A stretch of DNA of 64,000 bases from JALYNX01 sp963746905 (GTDB lineage: Bacteria > Actinomycetota > Acidimicrobiia > Spongiisociales > ZC4RG35), in assembly GCA_963746905.1 (NCBI GenBank), contig CAVVCY010000002.1, positions 331,694 through 395,693 on the forward strand. Direction: 5' to 3'. This document shows positions 36,001 through 43,272 of the stretch, in pieces. Position numbers and translations under genes: made by a program. Position 1 is the stretch's first letter, and each line of letters starts with the position of its first letter. A model generated the notes under the pieces. It ran no database searches and was not told where the DNA came from. It was given only the letters and a program-made list of their open reading frames with translations.

Positions 36001-37403
36001 CCCGAACCCATGGTCCGTTCACCACCGGCGACATCTCGGCCCACCTCGGATTGCCCCCAGCGGTGGTTGAGGCCGTCCTCCGGCAATTCGAGGAGGCAGG
36101 CAGGGTGGACGCCGGCTCGTTCCGCCCTGGAGGTGCTGGACGGGAGTGGATCGATCGCGAAGTCCTGCGACGACTCAAACGCCGCTCCCTTGCTGTGCTG
36201 CGCAAGGAGATCGAGCCGGTCGAGCCTCAGGCCCTGGCCAGGTTCGCGGTCGCCTGGCAGGGCGTGTCTCTGAGCCCTCCCCGCGGCCAGCACGCCCTAC
36301 ACGACGCGGTGGAAAGGCTTGCCGGCACACCAGTGCCGGCTTCGATCCTCGAGCGCGACGTGCTGGCAGCCAGAGTCGAAGGGGCACCGGCCGGCCTGGA
36401 TCGACTACTCCTCGACGGCAGCCTGGTCTGGATCGGGATGGGCGGGTCCGGGGTGGCCGACGGGAAGCTTGCCCTGTTTCCCAGAGACAGCCTGGGAGCC
36501 CTCTGGGGCGGCCCGGAGCAGGCACCGGATTCGCCACAGCATCTCGCCATCATCGAGCAACTGGAAGCGAGAGGGGCAAGCTTCTTCCGAGACATCTACG
36601 ACGGAGTGGGCGGCGGCGACCCGGCGATCGCCCTCGACGCACTATGGGATCTGGTTTGGGCAGGACATGTGACCAACGACACTCTCGAGCCGGTGCGAGC
36701 ATTCGTGAGTCGGCGCCGGGGGCGCACGTCAGGGCGTCCTTCGATCTCGTCGCGATTCCCGGCTCATGCCGGTGGGCGCTGGTCCTCCACCGGTCACCTT
36801 GCGACATCGGCGCCTACAGACACCGAGCACAGAACCGCCTGGGCACAGCTGATCCTCGACCGTCACGGGGTGGTCACCCGGGCCACAGTTCTGGCGGAAG
36901 CCTTCCCCGGGGGCTTCAGCGCCCTGTACCCCATCTACACCCATCTCGAAGAGACCGGGCGCATCAGGCGCGGCTATTTCGTCGAGGGGCTCGGGGGCTC
37001 GCAATTCGCCCTCCCCGGGGCCATCGATCGACTCCGACAGGAACAGAGGCCCGAGATCGTGGCCCTGGCTGCCGCCGATCCGGCCAACCCCTACGGCGCG
37101 ACCCTCGGATGGCCCTCAGTCGAGGGAATCCGACTCGCCCGCGATGCGGGGGCGTATGTGTTCCTCCACGGTGGAGAGTTGATCGCCTTCCTCGAGAAGG
37201 GCCGCAAGAGCCTCAATTTGCTCACATCGGAGCCAGGGCACTTCATCGCAGTGGGCCAGGCCCTGGCGGCGGTCGCCGCCCGTCACCGAAGGACCACGGT
37301 GACCACAGTCAACGGGAGCCCGGCTCAAACCTCTCCACTGGCGCCGGCACTGGCGGAGTGGGGCTTCACCACAGCCGTCAAAGGCCTCAGTTACCGGGGC
37401 TAG
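33033..37403 (+). CDS. lhr: Lhr-family large ATP-dependent helicase
   Basis: The 1456-residue protein is a full-length Lhr. It has a Q-like N-terminus FAEPTPAQQLGW, Walker A HAPTGSGKT (42-50), DEVH in VIVDEVHAIAGTKRGAHLAL, a second RecA domain with RAHHGSVSREHR and GLQRVGRSGHQ, then winged-helix and beta-barrel modules and the long Lhr C-terminal half. Lhr translocates 3' to 5' on single-stranded DNA and unwinds RNA:DNA hybrids, and is linked to mitomycin C damage response in mycobacteria. The start GTG at 33033 gives MDPLAGFNPATRTWF. Nothing is broken across 4.4 kb. Confidence 0.95.
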   Translation: MDPLAGFNPATRTWFEASFAEPTPAQQLGWPAIAGGAHTLIHAPTGSGKTLAAFLWTLDRLLSEPQPERSARCRVLYISPLKALAHDVERNLRAPLAGIRHASQRLLPEPLPELETFLRTGDTPAEDRRRMQRQPPDILITTPESLYLILTSATRSILEPVRWVIVDEVHAIAGTKRGAHLALSLERLEEITEVAPQRIGLSATQRPLETIARFLGGGTNDSGVWAARPVTIIDVPHTRELDIEIVVPVEDMTEPGTPDPLDPDRAPSRSIWPAVYPKLLEAIRAHNSTIVFANSRRLAERICSEVNNLAGEEIARAHHGSVSREHRLQIEDALKRGELRAVVATSSLELGIDMGAVDLVIQVEAPISVASGLQRVGRSGHQVGGVSKAKVFPKYRGDLLVATVLTAEMAKRNVESTRIPANPIDVLAQQIVAEVVSRDTTADRLFDLTRRAAPYSELSRSVFDATLDMLAGRYPSDLFAELRPRINWDRVSGEVTPRPGSRQLAVTNPGTIPDRGLYRVVLPDGSRVGELDEEMVYESREGDSFLLGSSSWRITQITHDRVEVVPAPADTAARMPFWHGDSLGRSLETGKAVGRFVRDTSRLDPEVAEDVLITTHHLDARAAANLVAYLAEEKQATGLLATDQTIIFERFRDEIGDWRLVMLSPLGARVHAPWAMALRHRFRARYGTDVDVIWSDDGIAFRFPDSDEPPNTADMMLEPDEVEPLLIEHLGDTALFAARFREAAGRSLLLPRRRPNQRTPLWLQRRRSADLLNVARQFGTFPMILEVYREILQDDFDLAGLQSVLTDIRSRRIRVAEVETDGPSPFASSLLFSFVAAYLYEADAPIAERRAAALTLDRELLRELLGEGDLRELIDPEVVAAVELELQHLTDGRRAMHPDAIHDLLRDLGPLGTTDIEVRSTGVDVAAALEALESARRIVDIVINGEPRWAAAEDVSRLRDGLGVPPPLGVAHVFLEAVADPLGDLIGRYARTHGPFTTGDISAHLGLPPAVVEAVLRQFEEAGRVDAGSFRPGGAGREWIDREVLRRLKRRSLAVLRKEIEPVEPQALARFAVAWQGVSLSPPRGQHALHDAVERLAGTPVPASILERDVLAARVEGAPAGLDRLLLDGSLVWIGMGGSGVADGKLALFPRDSLGALWGGPEQAPDSPQHLAIIEQLEARGASFFRDIYDGVGGGDPAIALDALWDLVWAGHVTNDTLEPVRAFVSRRRGRTSGRPSISSRFPAHAGGRWSSTGHLATSAPTDTEHRTAWAQLILDRHGVVTRATVLAEAFPGGFSALYPIYTHLEETGRIRRGYFVEGLGGSQFALPGAIDRLRQEQRPEIVALAAADPANPYGATLGWPSVEGIRLARDAGAYVFLHGGELIAFLEKGRKSLNLLTSEPGHFIAVGQALAAVAARHRRTTVTTVNGSPAQTSPLAPALAEWGFTTAVKGLSYRG

Positions 37404-37433
37404 CGTCCCAGCCCTACTCCAGAAAGGCCACGC

Positions 37434-38456
37434 GTGAAGAGGATCGGCTTTCTTTCGTTCGGCCACTGGTCACCGACGCCGTACTCGCTGGTCCGGACTG
37501 CAGAGGACTCGCTGCTTCAGTCGATCGAGCTGGCCGTGGCTGCCGAGGAGCTCGGCGCCGATGGCGCCTACTTCCGGGTGCATCACTTCGCCCAACAGCT
37601 CGGCTCGCCCTTCCCGTTGCTGGCCGCTGTCGGGGCCCGAACCAGCCGGATCGAGATCGGCACCGCCGTGATCGACATGCGATACGAAAACCCCCACTAC
37701 ATGACGGAAGACGCCGGCGCCGCCGACATCATCGCCGGTGGCCGGCTCCAATTGGGCATCAGCCGCGGATCACCTGAGCAGGTGATCGACGGCTTCCGCC
37801 ACTTCGGGCAGGTGCCGCGTGAGGGCGAGAGCGATGCCGACATGGCCCGACGCCATACCGAGATCTTCCTCGACTTGCTCGGAGGTGAGGGGTTCGCCGA
37901 GCCGAATCCCCAGCCGATGTTTCCCAACCCGCCGGGCCTCCTCCGCGTCGAGCCACACTCACCAGGCCTACGGGACCGCATCTGGTGGGGGTCTGCCACG
38001 AACGCCACCTCGGTATGGGCTGCGACCCTGGGGATGAACCTGCAGAGCTCGACGCTGAAGTTCGACGAGAGCGGCGAGCCGTTGCACATCCAGCAGCGGA
38101 AGCAGATCGAGGCCTATCGCGAAGCATGGGTCGCGGCCGGGCATCAGCGCGAGCCCCGTGTGTCGGTGAGCCGCAGCATCTTCGCTCTGGTGGACGACCG
38201 CGACCACGCCTACTTCGGGAGCCGTCAGCAGACCAGTGATCAGATCGGCTACATCGATGCGGGCACCAGGGCGATCTTTGGCCGCTCCTACGCAGCCGAG
38301 CCGGAGGCCCTCATCGAAGAGCTGGCACAGGACGAAGCGATCGCAGCGGCCGACACGCTGTTGCTCACCGTTCCCAATCAGCTCGGGGTCGAATACAACG
38401 CACACGTCCTTGAGAGCATCCTCACCCATGTTGCCCCGGCCCTCGGCTGGCGCTGA
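37434..38456 (+). CDS. Luciferase-like flavin monooxygenase
   Basis: The 340-residue protein belongs to the bacterial luciferase/alkanal monooxygenase branch of the LLM superfamily. It shows GFLSFGHWSPTP, YFRVHHFAQQLGSPFPLLAAVGARTSRIEIGTAVIDMRYENP (typical FRVHHFA and PHY regions) and GRLQLGISRGSPEQVIDGF. FMN rather than F420 is the likelier cofactor, by similarity to this branch. The start GTG at 37434 lies 30 bases after lhr. It converges with cofH, 1 base apart. Substrate unknown. Confidence 0.82.
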   Translation: MKRIGFLSFGHWSPTPYSLVRTAEDSLLQSIELAVAAEELGADGAYFRVHHFAQQLGSPFPLLAAVGARTSRIEIGTAVIDMRYENPHYMTEDAGAADIIAGGRLQLGISRGSPEQVIDGFRHFGQVPREGESDADMARRHTEIFLDLLGGEGFAEPNPQPMFPNPPGLLRVEPHSPGLRDRIWWGSATNATSVWAATLGMNLQSSTLKFDESGEPLHIQQRKQIEAYREAWVAAGHQREPRVSVSRSIFALVDDRDHAYFGSRQQTSDQIGYIDAGTRAIFGRSYAAEPEALIEELAQDEAIAAADTLLLTVPNQLGVEYNAHVLESILTHVAPALGWR

Positions 38457-38457
38457 C

Positions 38458-40323
38458 TCAGCCCTTCTTCAGCTCCAGGATCTCGTAGGTGGTGTTCCGC
38501 AGGGCCGGAGATCGGCCCGCAGCCTCGATCGCCTCACGGAACTGCTGAGGCGTGACTTCCTGGCCGTGCTCGGCGCCGGCCGACCGCGTGATGATCTCCC
38601 CCATCAGGGTTCCCCCTAAATCATTGCAACCCGCATCGAGCAGGCGGCGCCCGCCATCGAGCCCGAGCTTCACCCAGGAGGCCTGGATATTGGGGACCAG
38701 ACCGTCGAGGGCGATTCGGGACACCGCGTGGATGAGGACGACTTCGTCCCAGGTGGGCCCGGGCCGGGCCCGTCCCCGGAGGAAGATCGGTGAGCCCATG
38801 TGGACGAACGGAAGGGGGACCATCTCGGTGAACCCGCCGGTGCGCTGCTGGATTTTGATGATGACGTCGAGGTGCTTGGCCCACGACCTGGGGTGGTCGA
38901 TGTGGCCGAACATGATCGTCGAGGTCGCCCGCAGCCCGAGCTCGTGAGCCGTGATCATCACTTCGGCCCATTGCGAGGTTCGGATCTTGTCGGGACAGAG
39001 ATGGGTTCGAACCTCGTCGTCGAGGATCTCTGCCGCCGTGCCGGGGAGGGTTCCCAACCCGGCCTCTTTGAGCTCCTCGAGGAACTGTCGGACCGGGATG
39101 CCGAGAGTGTGTGCCCCCTGCCAGACCTCGAGGGGGGTGAAGCCGTGGATGTGCATGTCAGGCAACTCGGCCTTTATCGATCGGACAACGTCGACATAGA
39201 AGTTGCCGGTGAAGTCGGGGTGGATGCCCCCCTGAAGTGTGACCTCGGTGGCGCCCCGGGCCCAGGCCTCCCTGGCATTGCCGACGATCTCGTCGATCCC
39301 CATCAAGTAGGGCTCTCCGCGCAGATTCAGGCTCTTCGGACCTTTGGAGAAGGCGCAGAACCCGCACTTGAAATAGCACAGGTTGGTGTAGTTGATGTTG
39401 CGATTGACCACATAAGTGACCGTGTCCCCCACTGCCTGCTCTCGAAGCCGATCGGCTACGTAGGCGATGGCGTCGACCTGGTCCCCGCGAGCGCCGAATA
39501 GCGCCTCGACCTCCGGGGTCGTAGGACGGCGGCCCTCGAGAGACCGCTCCAGGATCGGTGCCAGCTCACCGGCAGCCGAAAAGCCTTCCGGGGCGGAACC
39601 CGCGACCCAGGAGGAGTCCATCCACTCTGCCGAGAATCGATGTTCGGGGACAGGCGGCTCCAGATCTTTGCCCGGCGCCCATATGTGGCGGGGCCTGGCG
39701 ACGCCCGAGCCGTCGACCTGGCTGAGCCAGACCTTGAAAATCTCCGAGGAAAGCATCTCGCGGGCCTCGTCGATCTCGACTCCTGGAGGAAAGACGGTGC
39801 GCTCGACGAGGAGGCACGAGCCCAGAGCTTCACGGAGCTGCCCGATCCGTTCCACATCCCAGTCCCGCAAGAGCAGGTCGCCGGCTCCCAGGTCGACCAT
39901 TCGCACGGCCTGAACCACATCATCGACGAATACGGAGACCGAGGCCTCGATGCCAGGGAGTGAGACCAGTTGCGCCATCTCCTCGACGGTCGATCGGGTG
40001 GCCCGAAGAAAAGCGGCGCCGGACCTCGCAAGCCCGTCGAGGATTGATTCCCGTGTGGCGTCGCCGACGACCGTGAGCCGCCACCCGGGAATCCCCTTGG
40101 AGGAAAGGGTCAAGGCGTCCTCGGGCCCGACAACCCACGCCGCGGGCTCGGCATCACCGATGGTGGAGCTGGTGGCCAGCACTCCCCCGGCGGCCGCCCC
40201 GGCCAGATCCTCGGCGTTGGGATCGATGAGCTCCACGGTGGTGGTCCCCTCTCGGCGCCTGCTTTCGGCTGCGAGTTGGGCCATGGTCTCGGAAGGTCTC
40301 AATCTCAAGAAGGTGACGGTCAT
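38458..40323 (-). CDS. cofH: CofH-type 5-amino-6-(D-ribitylamino)uracil:tyrosine radical transferase with a long N-terminal extension
   Basis: Residues 270-621 are a radical SAM CofH domain with the cluster motif CYFKCGFC (Cys316, Cys320, Cys323), FGHIDHPRSWAKHL and the terminal SRIALDGLVPNIQASWVKLG. With CofG it makes the F420 chromophore precursor F0. Stand-alone CofH proteins have about 350-400 residues. Here about 265 extra residues precede the domain, with an alternating strand-helix pattern that I do not recognise (TVTFLRLRPSETM, GVLATSSTIGDAEPAAWVVG). It does not look like CofG, which is a separate gene just upstream. The ATG overlaps the cofG stop as ATGA. Confidence 0.88.
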   Translation of the reverse strand: MTVTFLRLRPSETMAQLAAESRRREGTTTVELIDPNAEDLAGAAAGGVLATSSTIGDAEPAAWVVGPEDALTLSSKGIPGWRLTVVGDATRESILDGLARSGAAFLRATRSTVEEMAQLVSLPGIEASVSVFVDDVVQAVRMVDLGAGDLLLRDWDVERIGQLREALGSCLLVERTVFPPGVEIDEAREMLSSEIFKVWLSQVDGSGVARPRHIWAPGKDLEPPVPEHRFSAEWMDSSWVAGSAPEGFSAAGELAPILERSLEGRRPTTPEVEALFGARGDQVDAIAYVADRLREQAVGDTVTYVVNRNINYTNLCYFKCGFCAFSKGPKSLNLRGEPYLMGIDEIVGNAREAWARGATEVTLQGGIHPDFTGNFYVDVVRSIKAELPDMHIHGFTPLEVWQGAHTLGIPVRQFLEELKEAGLGTLPGTAAEILDDEVRTHLCPDKIRTSQWAEVMITAHELGLRATSTIMFGHIDHPRSWAKHLDVIIKIQQRTGGFTEMVPLPFVHMGSPIFLRGRARPGPTWDEVVLIHAVSRIALDGLVPNIQASWVKLGLDGGRRLLDAGCNDLGGTLMGEIITRSAGAEHGQEVTPQQFREAIEAAGRSPALRNTTYEILELKKG

Positions 40324-41459
40324 GACGCTCCGACGTGCTGGGGGATGTGGGCAAGGCCATCGCCATCTGACGAGGCAACAACGCTGTCATACAAGTCGGG
40401 ATGGATCCATTCCGGTGTGATGAACTCCGGATAGACGGGGAGCCGGGGCCGGAGCGTGAAGCCGGCGCTCTCCGTTCGGCGTTTGAGTTGGTCGAGGTGG
40501 GGCCATGGCGCTTCCGGGTTGACCCAATCAATGGTGAGGGGTGACACCCCACCCCAGTCATTGATTCCGGCATCGAGGTACACCTCGAAGCGCTCGGTGA
40601 GATTTGGCGGGACTTGGACGTTCGCCTCGGCTCCCATGATCCACCTCGCCAGGGCAACGACCCTGGCAAACCATCTCGGCACCGGCTCGGCAGACCACCG
40701 CATCGGAGTGTCGGCCTTCGCCCGGAAGTTCTGGATGATCACCTCCTGGATCGCACCCGTCTCGTCTGACAGTCGCCGGAGCTCAAAGAGGGAGTCGACT
40801 ATCTCACTTGGGCGCTCGCCGATCCCGATCAGGACGCCAGTCGTAAACGGGACGTTGTTCCTTCCAGCCGCCTCGATCGTCGCCACCCGCAGGCCAGGCT
40901 CCTTGTCCGGGCAGTTGTGATGGGGCATGCCCGGCTCCATGAGCCGCGGTGAGATGTTCTCCAACATCATCCCCATAGAGGGATTGGTCGGTCGGAGCCG
41001 TCTCATCTCGTCGTCTCCCATCAGACCCGGGTTGGCGTGGGGATACAGCGCGGTCTCGGCTCGGACCAGGGCCGACATCTCGGACACATACTCGATCGTC
41101 GATGAGTGGCCCTTCCCGGCCAGGAACTCGACAGCCTGCGGCCAGCGATCCTCCGGGCGGTCACCGAGCGTGAACAGAGCTTCGGTGCACCCTGCTTCGT
41201 CGCCGGCCTGAGCCACGGCGAGGACCTCGTCCGGCTCGAGATAGAGACCGCCGGCGCCGGGTGGCTTGGCGAAGGTGCAATAGGTGCAGCGATCGTTGCA
41301 AAGCGTGGTCAGCGGGATGAAGACCTTGCGGCTGTATGTGACCGTCCGCCCATGGCCCAGGTCGCGAAGACGCCGCGCTTCGGCGAGCAGTGGCTCGTCC
41401 TCAGCCGCGCCATCCAGATAGCGAAGGGCCAGGTCGGGATCGGGGTCAGGATGCATCAC
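40320..41459 (-). CDS. cofG: CofG-type 7,8-didemethyl-8-hydroxy-5-deazariboflavin synthase subunit
   Basis: The 379-residue radical SAM protein has the cluster motif CNDRCTYC (Cys54, Cys58, Cys61), ENISPRLM, and the C-terminal NDWGGVSPLTIDWVNPEAPWP, all typical of CofG and of the N-terminal half of FbiC. It completes the F0 ring system after CofH. In many actinobacteria the two activities are fused as FbiC; here they are two genes overlapping by 4 bases. The start is GTG at 41459 or ATG at 41456. An SDR gene lies 10 bases upstream on the same strand. Confidence 0.93.
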   Translation of the reverse strand: MMHPDPDPDLALRYLDGAAEDEPLLAEARRLRDLGHGRTVTYSRKVFIPLTTLCNDRCTYCTFAKPPGAGGLYLEPDEVLAVAQAGDEAGCTEALFTLGDRPEDRWPQAVEFLAGKGHSSTIEYVSEMSALVRAETALYPHANPGLMGDDEMRRLRPTNPSMGMMLENISPRLMEPGMPHHNCPDKEPGLRVATIEAAGRNNVPFTTGVLIGIGERPSEIVDSLFELRRLSDETGAIQEVIIQNFRAKADTPMRWSAEPVPRWFARVVALARWIMGAEANVQVPPNLTERFEVYLDAGINDWGGVSPLTIDWVNPEAPWPHLDQLKRRTESAGFTLRPRLPVYPEFITPEWIHPDLYDSVVASSDGDGLAHIPQHVGAS

Positions 41460-41469
41460 GTCGAGAACT

Positions 41470-42246
41470 TCAGGCTATGCCGGACGAGGAGGCTTCGGTC
41501 ACACCACCGTCAACCGGCAAAATGACTCCTGTCATCCAATCAGCGGCGTCAGAGGCCAGGAAGACGATTGCCCTCGCCACGTCCTCCGGAGTTCCGAGGC
41601 GCCCCAAGGGATGCATGCGGGCGGCCATGGGCTCATCGGCCCATAGCATCTCGGAGAGCCTCGTCTTGACCACCGCGGGAGCAACGGCATTCACCCTGAT
41701 CCCCGGCGCAAGCTCGAAGGCGAGCTGACGGGTCATATGCACTAACCCCGCCTTGGAGATGTTGTAGGCGCCGGTGACCGCGCTGGCGCGAAGACCCCCC
41801 ACTGATGCCACGTTGACGATCGAGCCTCCGTTCTTGCCCATCGAAGCCCGGTATGCGGCACGAACCCAGAGCAGCGGGGCGCGCAGATTCACGGCCCACG
41901 TCTTGTCCAACGCTCCGAGATCGACATCCATGAGGGGACCAGCCGAAGGATTGGTGCCCGCGTTGTTGATGAGGATGTCGCAAGACCCGAACCGCTCGAC
42001 AGTCTGCGCAACTGCGTCGTCAGCCGACTCCTCGGAGTCCGAACGAGACGGAAGGGCCAGGATCTGCTCGAGAGCGACTCCGGCGGCCTCCAGCTCGGCA
42101 GCGGCTTGTGCGATCGTCTCCGCCTTGCGCGATGTGATGGTGACGCCTGCCGCACCGCTCCTGGCCAGCTCGAGGGCCGTGGCGAGGCCGATGCCCCGAC
42201 TCGCTCCGGTCACCAGGGCGACCTTGCCTTCAACCGAGATCTGCAT
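41470..42246 (-). CDS. Short-chain dehydrogenase/reductase
   Basis: The 258-residue SDR has the NAD(P) motif TGASRGIG (13-20), NNAG in ILINNAGTNPSAG, the active-site Ser-Tyr-Lys region ASVGGL... with YNISK, and the closing DWMTGVILPVDGG. It looks like a complete 3-oxoacyl-ACP-reductase-type enzyme, but the substrate is unknown. The ATG at 42246 begins MQISVEGKVALVTG. It is the first gene of the leftward unit with cofG and cofH and is divergent from the Usp gene over 73 bases (42247-42319), where I see no clear operator. Confidence 0.88.
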   Translation of the reverse strand: MQISVEGKVALVTGASRGIGLATALELARSGAAGVTITSRKAETIAQAAAELEAAGVALEQILALPSRSDSEESADDAVAQTVERFGSCDILINNAGTNPSAGPLMDVDLGALDKTWAVNLRAPLLWVRAAYRASMGKNGGSIVNVASVGGLRASAVTGAYNISKAGLVHMTRQLAFELAPGIRVNAVAPAVVKTRLSEMLWADEPMAARMHPLGRLGTPEDVARAIVFLASDAADWMTGVILPVDGGVTEASSSGIA

Positions 42247-42319
42247 AATGCTCCTGTGGACCGATCCACGACGACTTTCGTAGCGACGCGACGGGACTCG
42301 ACACCCTAATCTCAGCCCG

Positions 42320-42829
42320 GTGCGCATCCTGATCGCCACGACCGGGGTCCTTCCTTCCGCACCGGTGGCAGATCTCTGTGACCGTCTTCGGTCCGAGGAT
42401 GGACATGTCACGGTGATGACCGTGGTGAGAGTCCCCCGGTCATTCCTCGAGGCGCTGGACGATGACGTCCGCCGCTCATTCCTCGACGACTCCCCGATCG
42501 ACTCGTCCGACGCCGAAGCGAAAGCCGCCCGCTATCTGGAAGAGCGTGGCTTGCGAGCTGTGGAGCCGATCGTGGCCGCCTTGCAGGCGGCCGGCATGTC
42601 TGCCGATGTCCGCTTCGTCGAGGGCGACGATCCGGCGGAAGCCATCATCAACACCGCCGAGGAGGTGGGGGCCGAGTTGGTGATGATGGGAGCAACCAGG
42701 CGGCTGTTCACCGAGGAGGCATGGCGCAGTGTCTCGGCGCGGGTGATCGACAAGTCGCATCTCCCCGTGTTGCTGGTCCCCGGGACCCGGATCGACGACA
42801 CCCAAGAAGTGCCGATCGTGGAGCTGTAG
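42320..42829 (+). CDS. Universal stress protein (UspA) family
   Basis: The 169-residue protein has a UspA fold: a start strand RILIATTGVL, a middle VRFVEGDDPAEAIINTAEEVGAELVMMG, and an end with SVSARVIDKSHLPVLLVPG. The ATP-binding G-x2-G-x9-G(S/T) motif is imperfect here (GATRRLFTEEAWRSVS), so nucleotide binding is uncertain. Start GTG at 42320. Its stop codon lies in the loop of a strong hairpin. Confidence 0.8.
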   Translation: MRILIATTGVLPSAPVADLCDRLRSEDGHVTVMTVVRVPRSFLEALDDDVRRSFLDDSPIDSSDAEAKAARYLEERGLRAVEPIVAALQAAGMSADVRFVEGDDPAEAIINTAEEVGAELVMMGATRRLFTEEAWRSVSARVIDKSHLPVLLVPGTRIDDTQEVPIVEL

Positions 42830-42841
42830 CTCCACGATCGG
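42812..42841. terminator. Terminator-like perfect hairpin across the Usp stop codon
   Basis: CCGATCGTGGAGCT and AGCTCCACGATCGG form a perfect 14-base-pair stem with a two-base loop. The TAG stop (42827-42829) begins in the loop. No long T run follows. The last five codons of the protein are thus part of the hairpin. Confidence 0.75.
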
Positions 42842-42905
42842 CAGTACTTGGTCGTCGGTACTCGGCCAGAAAAATCTGTCACAGCCTCTTTCTAGCTTGG
42901 CCCTC

Positions 42906-43271
42906 ATGAGCGTTTCTCACTTGTGCGAGCACCAGCCGACCTGGGTGGGTCGGGTTGCGGTGACTGCCTGCGCCGACTGCGGGCACGTCGATTGGTTCTC
43001 TGCCACCGGGCCCGTCGACCCCGCAGAGGGGATGGCATATCTATTCGGGAGCTACGACCTCATCGACCATCTGGACGCACTCGCCGCCCCCGCCCCCACG
43101 GTCCTTGTCTATGCCCCACCTTCGGCGCGCAAGCGCCGCCATCTCGACGCGATTCCCAAGAACGTCTGGCTCCGGGTCGGGCCCAGCCTCTGGCTGTCCC
43201 ACGACTCGCAGACCCTGCTGCTCGCCACCAATCAGCAATTGCTGATCGACAACCTGACCCGGGGCGCCTGA
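42906..43271 (+). CDS. Small protein with a zinc-ribbon-like N-terminus, function unknown
   Basis: The 121-residue protein has clustered potential metal ligands in its first 30 residues: HLCEHQ, then ACADCGHVDWF. It is followed by a region with YLFGSYDLIDHLDALAAP and a C-terminal part rich in Leu and Trp. I do not recognise a family. The ATG at 42906 follows a 76-base gap that begins with the Usp hairpin. It converges with the ABC exporter gene, 1 base apart. Confidence 0.6.
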   Translation: MSVSHLCEHQPTWVGRVAVTACADCGHVDWFSATGPVDPAEGMAYLFGSYDLIDHLDALAAPAPTVLVYAPPSARKRRHLDAIPKNVWLRVGPSLWLSHDSQTLLLATNQQLLIDNLTRGA

Positions 43272-43272
43272 T

